The notes beneath the pieces were generated by a model, which did no database searches, was not told the DNA's origin, and saw only the letters and a list, made by a program, of their open reading frames with translations. The translations under genes were made by a program, and so were the position numbers. This document shows, piece by piece, positions 1-4,825 of a DNA stretch of 11,339 bases. The DNA comes from Acidobacteriaceae bacterium (GTDB lineage: Bacteria > Acidobacteriota > Terriglobia > Terriglobales > Acidobacteriaceae): positions 9,515 to 20,853 of the forward strand of contig PMTP01000047.1 in NCBI GenBank assembly GCA_003167305.1, read 5' to 3'. Each line of letters starts with the position of its first letter. Within the stretch, counting starts at the first letter, position 1.

Positions 1-535
1 CGGCGCCCGTCCAGACCAGTTTTCCTTGCGGGTCAGTCAGGTCGAAGGAGTAGGAAACGTAGGCGCCTATGCTGGGCGGCTGGGGAAGATCGACCGGAAG
101 CGCAACGCCGTGCTGGCGGTCGGCGGTGATAGCCAGGTGAGCGCCCCGCGTGGCCCCGTGCAGCGGAGTCCATGGAAGCAGGCGCGGCTGATTGGCTGCC
201 GCCCGCAGTCCAGGGTAGGTGACCAGATTCTGATAGCCGATGACCAGCAGCAAAGAGGCGAATACGGGCGCGGCAAAGGCCGGCTGGAACCAGGTTTGCC
301 ACCACCCCGGCTCGGCCTTGGGCGCGCGGGATCGAACAGGTGCCGGTATAGTGCGCGCCAGCTTGGGCAACTGAACTTTTGCCTCCTCCACAAAGGCGAC
401 TCCGGCGCGAAGATCAAGGGCGCACTCCGGACAATCGAAGAGATGTTCCTCGAAGGCCTCGCGCGCATCGGGCGTCAGCTCATCCAGCAGGTAACGCTCG
501 GCGGCCATCTGTTGTAACGCTTCGCTGTGATCCAT
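1..535 (-). CDS. Transmembrane anti-sigma factor with zinc-finger N-terminus (partial, C-terminus beyond window)
   Basis: The frame stays open to the window edge (178 codons visible) from an ATG preceded by GGAGATGGAAAG. The first 45 residues form a ZAS/zf-HC2-like module with the motif H31-x3-C35-x2-C38 inside a helix-rich context (YLLDELTPDAREAFEEHLFD). A single hydrophobic segment (about residues 87-105) follows, and then an apparently extracytoplasmic domain. In this family the cytoplasmic zinc module holds the sigma factor inactive and the membrane-anchored outer part senses a signal. The gene lies 65 bp behind the ECF sigma gene on the same strand, the usual arrangement for a cognate pair. 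The visible outer part is proline-rich with beta-like stretches; its ligand cannot be inferred. The plus-strand frame over the same stretch shows no such motif. Confidence 0.85.
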   Translation of the reverse strand, partial: MDHSEALQQMAAERYLLDELTPDAREAFEEHLFDCPECALDLRAGVAFVEEAKVQLPKLARTIPAPVRSRAPKAEPGWWQTWFQPAFAAPVFASLLLVIGYQNLVTYPGLRAAANQPRLLPWTPLHGATRGAHLAITADRQHGVALPVDLPQPPSIGAYVSYSFDLTDPQGKLVWTGA

Positions 536-600
536 CTTTCCATCTCCACTACGGTCCAACAGTAGATAGTGGCCGCGGCCGGCTAATCGTTTCAAAGATA

Positions 601-1185
601 TTAAATATGCGCGCCCTGCGGCATCTTGTTTCCCAGCCGCTTCACATATTCGGTCTTGAATTCCTGCTTGGCGCGATGCAGCAGCACACGCAGATAGTCG
701 CGCTCCACGCCAAACTCCCGGCAGACCTCGTCGCGGTCGCGCTCGTCGAGGAAGACAGCCTTCAGCAGGGAGCGGTCGCGCGGCTCCAGGTCGAGCAGAA
801 TCTCGCGGACTTTGTCCTTGGTCTGCCGGGCAACCACAATCTCCAGGGCGTTGGCGCTCTTGTCTGGAAGCTCGGGACGGCCCTCCACATCCAGAGACTC
901 GCTGCCGCCGGAGGAGCGGTAATGCTCGCTGAGCACATGGCTGCAAACTGTATTCACGAAGGCGCCGAGACGTTCCGGCTGGCGCAGACCGTCCTTGCGC
1001 AAGACCGAGAAGACCCGCGCGAAGGTCTCCTGGCGCACGTCCTCGATGGCGTGAGGAGAGCTCAGCCGGGAGCGCAGCTTGAGCTGGAGCAATTCGGAAA
1101 AATAGCCGACGAAATGCTCCTGTGTCGGGGGGTCACCCGCACAGAGATTACTGACGTAACTCGCATCGAATGAATAAAACTGCAA
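601..1185 (-). CDS. ECF-type RNA polymerase sigma factor
   Basis: A 194-residue sigma-70 family protein of the extracytoplasmic-function type: it has regions 2 and 4 only. Region 2 spans about residues 24-92 with the core-binding helix DVRQETFARVF at 49-59. Region 4 spans about 124-176 and includes LEPRDRSLLKAVFLDERDR followed by the helix-turn-helix EVCREFGVERDYLRVLLHRAK. The frame has no ATG. TTG at 1200 is possible, but TTG at 1185 has GGAG placed six bases upstream and lies about 22 bases behind a predicted transcription start, so I chose it. An in-frame TGA at 1287-1285 limits any extension. The anti-sigma gene follows after 65 bp, so the two are probably co-transcribed. The closest subtype is not identifiable from memory. 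Confidence 0.9.
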   Translation of the reverse strand: MQFYSFDASYVSNLCAGDPPTQEHFVGYFSELLQLKLRSRLSSPHAIEDVRQETFARVFSVLRKDGLRQPERLGAFVNTVCSHVLSEHYRSSGGSESLDVEGRPELPDKSANALEIVVARQTKDKVREILLDLEPRDRSLLKAVFLDERDRDEVCREFGVERDYLRVLLHRAKQEFKTEYVKRLGNKMPQGAHI

Positions 1186-1213
1186 CGCTGACTCCGCCAA
1201 GTTGAGTGGACAA

Positions 1214-1222
1214 AGTATAGCA
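1214..1222 (-). promoter_or_regulatory. Extended -10 promoter for the ECF sigma gene
   Basis: Read on the minus strand, these bases are TGCTATACT, an extended -10 element (TG-n-TATACT) with one mismatch to TATAAT. No good -35 is present at 16-18 bp, which fits an extended -10 promoter. The predicted start near 1207 would leave a leader of about 22 bases carrying GGAG before the TTG codon at 1185. Confidence 0.4.
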
Positions 1223-1284
1223 TTGCAGAGGTTTCTTTTGCATGAAATTCTTGCTCCCTGGCGAGAGCCGGCGCAGCAACCGCT

Positions 1285-1455
1285 TCACAACAGGAGCAGC
1301 CACACCAGCAAAGGCAAGGAGACGTACAACCAGGGCGATCTTACAGGGCTGCCAGACTTCGACGGCCTGCCGGGCAAAGCCGGCGGCCCTCCCCATTGCC
1401 CGTAGTCTTCCGTCGCCCATAAGTTCGTCTGGGATGTCCGTGCTTTTTGCCTCAT
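1285..1455 (-). CDS. Hypothetical 56-residue peptide with C-terminal hydrophobic tail
   Basis: A short frame beginning with ATG four bases after the stop codon of the DUF1360-like gene and ending in TGA. The N-terminal half is polar (MRQKARTSQTNLWATEDYG), the middle is rich in Gly and Pro, and the last 16 residues (PWLYVSLPLLVWLLLL) could span or anchor in the membrane, so the form is that of a tail-anchored peptide. The upstream GGAG sits inside the preceding gene's last codons, about 11 bases from the ATG, which allows translational coupling but is not ideal. A competing frame (90 codons from 1420) overlaps the sigma gene start and has no comparable features. I recognise no family. It fills an otherwise empty gap between DUF1360 and the sigma promoter. 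Confidence 0.4.
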   Translation of the reverse strand: MRQKARTSQTNLWATEDYGQWGGPPALPGRPSKSGSPVRSPWLYVSLPLLVWLLLL

Positions 1456-1459
1456 CGCC

Positions 1460-1813
1460 TTACACTCCGTTGATGACCTTATTCAAATAGGATGTGGAAA
1501 CGGGTTTAACGCGGACGTGCATCTGCTTTCTCTGCGACGCCATTTCCAGCAGGCACGCCATCGCCGAGAGCGCCATCCACTGGATGAAAAATCCGATCCA
1601 GCTGTTGCTCATCCAGATCGCCGGGGGCAGCGCGATCAGGAAGCTCATGCAGTAGAAGCAATCCATCATGCGGCCCAACATGCCATAGCCAAGAGTGGCG
1701 CGCAGACGCCGGACCAAATCCCAGGGACCGTTCTCCCCGGCCAGCAGATGAGCAACCCGCCAGACAGCAAGCGCGCACAAAGCAAAACACCAGACATAAT
1801 TGACATTGATCAT
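1460..1813 (-). CDS. DUF1360-like small integral membrane protein
   Basis: A 117-residue protein starting at the ATG (MINVNYVWCFALC) with GGAGG eight bases upstream; an upstream in-frame start would add 28 residues without a ribosome site. Three hydrophobic segments are visible: about residues 6-22, 58-73 and 76-93. The segment WRVAHLLAGENGPWDLVRRLRA followed by a Cys-rich DCFYCMSF resembles the WR-thHL-EdGPfd...LL-C-YC-s pattern of DUF1360 proteins, which are small membrane proteins of unknown function common in Bacillota, Actinomycetota and others. The Cys-x-x-Cys pair (DCFYC) may bind metal or form a disulfide. The gene lies behind a leader hairpin and is followed at four bases by a candidate membrane peptide. 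Family call from memory; no function can be assigned. Confidence 0.75.
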   Translation of the reverse strand: MINVNYVWCFALCALAVWRVAHLLAGENGPWDLVRRLRATLGYGMLGRMMDCFYCMSFLIALPPAIWMSNSWIGFFIQWMALSAMACLLEMASQRKQMHVRVKPVSTSYLNKVINGV

Positions 1814-1839
1814 TTCGAAAACCTCCTTCTTTGGTGGCT

Positions 1840-1877
1840 GCAGACGGAACCCGCTTCGAAAAACGAGATCCGTCTGC
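1840..1877 (-). promoter_or_regulatory. Leader hairpin upstream of the DUF1360-like gene
   Basis: A perfect 9-bp inverted repeat, GCAGACGGA / TCCGTCTGC, encloses a 20-base loop that can itself close with TCG/CGA. On the minus-strand transcript it ends about 13 bases before the GGAGG of the DUF1360-like gene. No U-run follows, so it is not a standard intrinsic terminator. It may be a leader structure, a protein-binding dyad or a processing site. A weaker 6-bp inverted repeat (TCCTGC/GCAGGA) lies between it and the upstream gene's stop. Confidence 0.4.
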
Positions 1878-1943
1878 TTCTGGGGGAAGCCAGCCAATCC
1901 TGCTCACTCATCGCTTGCAGGAAAAAGCCAGACGGCGTGCGAT

Positions 1944-2798
1944 TCAAGCCGGATAGGGCGCTGCGGTTAACGCTGGCGCGCTCATGGAGAACCAGAGAGA
2001 GTGCGGCGCCACGCTCCTCCATGTCGGTACGGCAACCTTTTGGCCGCCAGAAATCAAGATCGTGCAATCCAGGCTCTCTCCCCATACCACCGGTGCGTTG
2101 GGATTCGTAGTCGAAGGCGGCGTATTCCACGAAAGTACCGCCCTCACCTTGACCGTCTTTGCGCCTTCGTTCTCTGTCTGCCTGGATAGATGAATCGGCA
2201 GGACTACGCTGGTTTCCTGACCGGTTACTGGAAGGCGGCCGGAGTCATGCACCGCAGCCGAGGTTGTTCCCATGTACTGGAATCCCGAACCCCAGTCAAC
2301 CCAAAAGGCAACAAACTCCCGGCTTCCCGCCGTCATGTGCCCACCGCAATAACCGATGCTCTGCTTCACCGTCAGCACGGCGGTCAACTGGCCTGCATCC
2401 GGGTCAAGCTCGATGCGCTTCAACTGTTCGTACTCGGTATTACTGTTGGTGTTCAGCCAGGCTGCCGCCACGCTGGAGAGATCGACGTCCTCGATGCCGG
2501 CAAACCATTTCGCCGGGTCCAGCGCAATCACTGGCGAGTGGACGGCCGCCGTCAGGGAAGGAGCCAGGTAGCGATGTTGCGGCACCGTGGTGCCGTCGTA
2601 GAGTTCATGCAGCTCGGCGGGAGTCAGTTGCATCGGCTTGGATGCGCTGTCGGTGAGCTTTTCGAAATAGTTGGAGCTGGCCGCCCCGAGGGCGTGATCG
2701 TCGTTGCCGGCCAGATCCGAATTCCGCCTGGCCCGGGAGATCGAGTCCCGGACCGCGGAATCGATTGAAACAACGCATGTATCGATTGGGGAAGCCAT
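1944..2798 (-). CDS. Conserved-looking hypothetical protein (284 aa)
   Basis: The start is the ATG of MASPIDTCVV, with GAGG seven bases upstream; a GTG at 2831 would add 11 residues without a ribosome site. There is no signal peptide and no membrane segment, so a cytoplasmic protein is expected. The first 100 residues are polar. From about residue 120 the sequence alternates like a beta-sheet domain: YEQLKRIELDP, LTAVLTVKQSIGYCGG, REFVAFWVDWG, YMGTTSAAVHD, VVLPIHLS, then VKVRAVLSWNTPPS (217-230) and a WG-x3-D element near 240. The combination of 'AFWVDW', 'VHD', 'VLPI' and 'VRAVLSWNTPPS' reminds me of uncharacterised proteins seen in several phyla, but I cannot name a family or a function. 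The C-terminal 35 residues look unstructured. It heads the minus-strand series that continues into DUF1360. Confidence 0.75.
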   Translation of the reverse strand: MASPIDTCVVSIDSAVRDSISRARRNSDLAGNDDHALGAASSNYFEKLTDSASKPMQLTPAELHELYDGTTVPQHRYLAPSLTAAVHSPVIALDPAKWFAGIEDVDLSSVAAAWLNTNSNTEYEQLKRIELDPDAGQLTAVLTVKQSIGYCGGHMTAGSREFVAFWVDWGSGFQYMGTTSAAVHDSGRLPVTGQETSVVLPIHLSRQTENEGAKTVKVRAVLSWNTPPSTTNPNAPVVWGESLDCTILISGGQKVAVPTWRSVAPHSLWFSMSAPALTAAPYPA

Positions 2799-2944
2799 CA
2801 CTCTACCTCTTGGTTTGTGAAATCTGTTCACGTCTTGAATTCGTCAGTCCGGAACCCTGAATTGCCGCACAAGGTATAGTGCCGGTCCTCCCGGAATCGT
2901 TTCAGTCTTTTGTGGAAAACTTCTGATCGCCAATCGGGGAGGGG

Positions 2945-2998
2945 ATGGATTGCCGCGAAAGGCGCATGCGCCGAGTGACCCGCCCTTGACCAATCCAT
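2945..2998. other. Nested inverted repeat, possible structured RNA or binding site
   Basis: Outer arms ATGGATTG (2945-2952) and CAATCCAT (2991-2998) are perfectly complementary. Inside them lies a perfect 12-bp palindrome, GGCGCATGCGCC (2961-2972). The strand of any transcript is unknown. It could be the leader of the minus-strand hypothetical gene or a small RNA; neither is shown. Confidence 0.3.
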
Positions 2999-3005
2999 AC
3001 AGCCT

Positions 3006-3047
3006 GGGTACCCCATCATTTGTAGCTGGATAAAGGTGGGCCAACCG
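3006..3047 (+). repeat. Degenerate copy of the dispersed hairpin repeat (copy D)
   Basis: GGGTACCCCATC matches 11 of 12 bases of the left arm of copy A (GGGTGCCCCATC). After a spacer, AAGGTGGGCCAACC resembles the right arm of copies A and A'. CCCATC pairs with GGTGGG and GGT with ACC, so the fold is kept. The terminal AACCTCAACCG box is missing. Treat it as a decayed copy; chance similarity is not excluded. Confidence 0.3.
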
Positions 3048-3182
3048 GCATATAAGCCATTCATCAGGGAAAAATATTCTCTATATTTGCGCATATTTTG
3101 CGCATCTGACCATTGCCGGAGGGATGCGAAGGCGGAGAAATTCAAAAAACGCGCTTGATTTACGGGTTTTTCATCGATTTTT

Positions 3183-3209
3183 CATAATGGACTATTTTAG
3201 TCTTATATG
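3183..3209. promoter_or_regulatory. Operator-like dyad CATA-n3-GACTA-n3-TAGTC-n3-TATG
   Basis: The 27-bp element is symmetric at two levels: inner half-sites GACTA/TAGTC around a TTT centre, and outer half-sites CATA/TATG at equal 3-base spacing. It lies in the most AT-rich part of the intergenic region and covers the -10 of the minus-strand promoter candidate. Such symmetry is typical of a dimeric repressor site; the regulator is unknown. Confidence 0.35.
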
Positions 3210-3223
3210 GTTAATATTACCAA
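3194..3223 (-). promoter_or_regulatory. Candidate sigma-70-type promoter, minus strand
   Basis: On the minus strand TTGGTA (3223-3218) and TAAAAT (3199-3194) are separated by 18 bp. The hexamers match TTGACA in 4 and TATAAT in 5 positions. It would drive transcription toward the hypothetical gene at 2798 through a leader of nearly 390 bases, which is long, so this is tentative. Confidence 0.3.
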
Positions 3224-3331
3224 AGTAAGTTTCTCGCGCGGCAAATCTTCCCCAAGTTCGTGCCATATCGGAAGTCTCGCAACAAACCTAACTTCACAGC
3301 CTTGTATCGTCGCTCAGGAGGCGACTACCCT

Positions 3332-4417
3332 ATGAATTGCAACCATGGGAAATTTCAGCAATCGGAAATCGCAATACGCAAAGCGGAAGTGCGGATTCGG
3401 CATTTTAGCGCATTTCCAGGAATCAGCCGCCGGTTCACCCTTGCCGCAGTGATCGTCGCAATCACTGTCCTTCTTGCATTCACCCCCTCCTCAGCGCACG
3501 CAACCAACTTCGTCTTCACCGGCGGAATCGTCGATTACACAGTCTCGGCTTCCGGCACCTACGATATCACCGCCGCCGGCGCCCAGGGCGGATCCGACCA
3601 CTACTCCCCTGGCGGCATGGGTGCAATCCTCGGCGGGGACATCTACCTCTCCGCCGGCACCGAACTCCAGATCGCCGTGGGCGGCCAGGGAGGGACCGGC
3701 AGCTGCTGCAATATTGGGCCTGTCGACGGGGGCGGCGGTGGCGGAAGCTTCGTCGTCTACTTCAACAACACGCCCTTGCTGATCGCCGGTGGCGGCGGCG
3801 GTGCAGACTACTATCCCAACCAGGGCGGCCTGCCGGGCCTGACCGGAACCTCCGGCGGCAACGGCCAGACCTCCAGTTGCGGCTCCGGCCCGGTGACAGC
3901 GGCGGGCGGAACCAACGGCAACGGCGGCGCGGGCGGCGCCTATTGCGGCGACGGCTATTCTCCCGCGGTGGGTGGAGGAAGCGGAGCAGGGTTTTTGAGC
4001 AACGGGGGCAACGGGGGAGACAACTGGCCCGCATTCTGCCACGCGGCCGGTGGAGGCCAGGACTGGGCCAACGGCCTGGGCGGCGGCGGTGGAAGCAACT
4101 GCGTAAACGGCGGTGGCGGCGGCGGCTATGGCGGTGGCGGCGGCAGCAGCGCCGAGGGTGGCGGCGGCGGCGGCGGCGGATACAGCGGCGGCGGCGGCGG
4201 AGCGGGCGGGGGGTACGACAGCGCGGGGGGCGGCGGCGGCTCTTTTTCCGCTCTCGGCTCGCTGGCCCTCTCCGAATCCGGCGCCAACTCCGGCAACGGC
4301 TATGTCTCCATCAACTACTTCGCACCCCCCACGCCGGAACCTTCAAGCCTCATCCTCTTCGGGACCGGCCTGCTCGGCATCGCTGGCATCGTCCGCCGGC
4401 GCCGCCAATACCGGTAA
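3332..4417 (+). CDS. Glycine-rich secreted protein with PEP-CTERM sorting signal
   Basis: A 361-residue exported protein. The ATG at 3332 has AGGAGG ten bases upstream; an earlier in-frame ATG at 3260 lacks one. The N-terminus has an unusually long positively charged region (residues 1-34), then a hydrophobic core (35-50) and a probable signal peptidase site after AHA (55-57). Residues about 58-330 are a glycine-rich domain. Its opening (NFVFTGGIVDYTVSASGTYD, then ITAAGAQGG) and the FVVYFNNTPLLIAGGGGGA segment match the glycine-rich domain type first described in ALK/LTK receptors and frequent in bacterial surface proteins. The C-terminus carries PEPSS (335-339), a hydrophobic stretch and RRRR (355-358): a PEP-CTERM tail, processed by an exosortase, usually in bacteria that make exopolysaccharide. 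The seven cysteines (125, 126, 183, 205, 236, 257 and one fewer certain) may form disulfides. No exosortase gene is in the window. Confidence 0.9.
   Translation: MNCNHGKFQQSEIAIRKAEVRIRHFSAFPGISRRFTLAAVIVAITVLLAFTPSSAHATNFVFTGGIVDYTVSASGTYDITAAGAQGGSDHYSPGGMGAILGGDIYLSAGTELQIAVGGQGGTGSCCNIGPVDGGGGGGSFVVYFNNTPLLIAGGGGGADYYPNQGGLPGLTGTSGGNGQTSSCGSGPVTAAGGTNGNGGAGGAYCGDGYSPAVGGGSGAGFLSNGGNGGDNWPAFCHAAGGGQDWANGLGGGGGSNCVNGGGGGGYGGGGGSSAEGGGGGGGGYSGGGGGAGGGYDSAGGGGGSFSALGSLALSESGANSGNGYVSINYFAPPTPEPSSLILFGTGLLGIAGIVRRRRQYR
4077..4245 (+). repeat. GGC/GGT low-complexity tract inside the PEP-CTERM gene
   Basis: Runs of GGC and GGT codons encode poly-glycine blocks broken by Tyr, Ser, Asn and Ala (residues about 249-304). 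The tract creates long open frames on both strands that are artefacts. Such tracts can change length by replication slippage. Confidence 0.7.
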
Positions 4418-4463
4418 ACTTGCAGGCTTCCGCCGGGAGCCCACCATTGAGTTAACCTCAAAA

Positions 4464-4521
4464 CCGGGTGCCCCATCCTTCGCGTATTTTACGAAGGGTG
4501 GGATACCCGGAACCTCAACCG
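4464..4521 (+). repeat. Dispersed hairpin repeat, copy A
   Basis: Arms 4464-4482 and 4492-4510 form a 19-bp stem (16 Watson-Crick pairs, 2 G-U, 1 C-A mismatch in the plus-strand RNA) around a 9-base loop, followed directly by the box AACCTCAACCG (4511-4521). The stem contains GGGTGCCCCA. It starts 46 bases after the stop codon of the PEP-CTERM gene. No U-run follows the stem, so it is not a standard intrinsic terminator. Copies B and C share GGGTGCCCCA and AACCTCAACCG. Confidence 0.7.
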
Positions 4522-4562
4522 CCGGGCCGCCGGGTGGCGCAGGTCCGGGGGATATAAAGTCA

Positions 4563-4588
4563 GGGTGGGCAACCTCGAACCTCAATCG
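4563..4588 (+). repeat. Partial tandem copy of the hairpin repeat (A')
   Basis: These 26 bases match the right arm plus box of copy A (4496-4521) at 21 of 26 positions, 67 bp further on: GGGTGGG, then ACC, then AACCTCAATCG. The presumed left arm near 4530 (GGGTGGCGCA) is poorly kept. It is probably a decayed tandem duplicate. Confidence 0.45.
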
Positions 4589-4697
4589 AATGCCGCCCAG
4601 GGATGGCTTTCACATCTTCCGGCCTGAGAAATCCGTATCCAGATTGGCCCATCGCGGAACAATCCGCCGTCCTCCGAGGGTTCTACGCGGCGTTTCT

Positions 4698-4706
4698 TGC
4701 TAAAAT
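4698..4706 (+). promoter_or_regulatory. Candidate extended -10 promoter for glgP
   Basis: TGCTAAAAT is a TG-n-TAAAAT extended -10 element, the same form as the element proposed before the ECF sigma gene. There is no recognisable -35. The predicted start near 4713 gives a leader of about 113 bases with a T-run at 4771-4779. Confidence 0.25.
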
Positions 4707-4825
4707 CGGATAAAGTTCATCCCGATAACGACCGGGCGAGATCGCCACTCCCGGCCTATCGCATCAGATTTCTTTTTTTCAGTGCGTCGCTTTGCAGCCA
4801 GGGGCGGCGTGGAGGCACGACAAGT

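Larger units (their letters stand above)
2799..3331. other. Divergent intergenic region (533 bp), AT-rich toward the plus-strand gene
   Basis: This region separates the minus-strand hypothetical gene from the plus-strand PEP-CTERM gene and should contain promoters for both. It holds a nested inverted repeat (2945-2998), a degenerate copy of the dispersed hairpin repeat (3006-3047), and an AT-rich stretch (about 3150-3230) with an operator-like dyad and a minus-strand promoter candidate. The open frame of 105 codons at 2828-3145 starts with TTG, lacks a ribosome site and shows no domain, so I do not call it. AGGAGG at 3316-3321 serves the PEP-CTERM gene, ten bases before its ATG. Confidence 0.6.
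4418..4825. other. Intergenic region (408 bp) between the PEP-CTERM gene and glgP
   Basis: It contains repeat copy A (4464-4521), a partial tandem copy A' (4563-4588), a small inverted repeat around GTTAAC (4448-4462, TTGAG/CTCAA), and a candidate extended -10 promoter for glgP (4698-4706). GGAGG at 4811-4815 lies ten bases before the glgP ATG. I see no gene in it; the open frames crossing it are extensions of neighbouring frames. Confidence 0.6.

Noticed and set aside
1148..1420. 90-codon minus-strand frame overlapping the sigma gene start
   Set aside because: It overlaps the sigma gene in another frame, has no family resemblance, and competes with the better-placed 56-codon frame.
1810..2130. 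Possible frameshifted extension of the 284-residue protein
   Set aside because: The alternative-frame translation shows no continuation of the beta-rich pattern, and the gene has a normal stop at 1944.
2868..2883. Sigma-54-like element GGCAC-n-TTGTG on the minus strand
   Set aside because: Spacing between the GG and the -12 element is off by one and the GC of the -12 box is missing.
2828..3145. 105-codon minus-strand frame in the divergent intergenic region
   Set aside because: TTG start without a ribosome site, no domain, and it runs through inverted repeats that look non-coding; a short gene is not fully excluded.
3491..4042. Minus-strand and third-frame open frames across the glycine-rich gene
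   Set aside because: They result from the GGC/GCC composition of the repeat tract; only the 3332-4417 frame has a signal peptide and a sorting signal.
4464..4510. Copy A hairpin as a standard intrinsic terminator
   Set aside because: No U-run follows the stem on either strand, and the same element recurs with a conserved box, so repeat is the better description.
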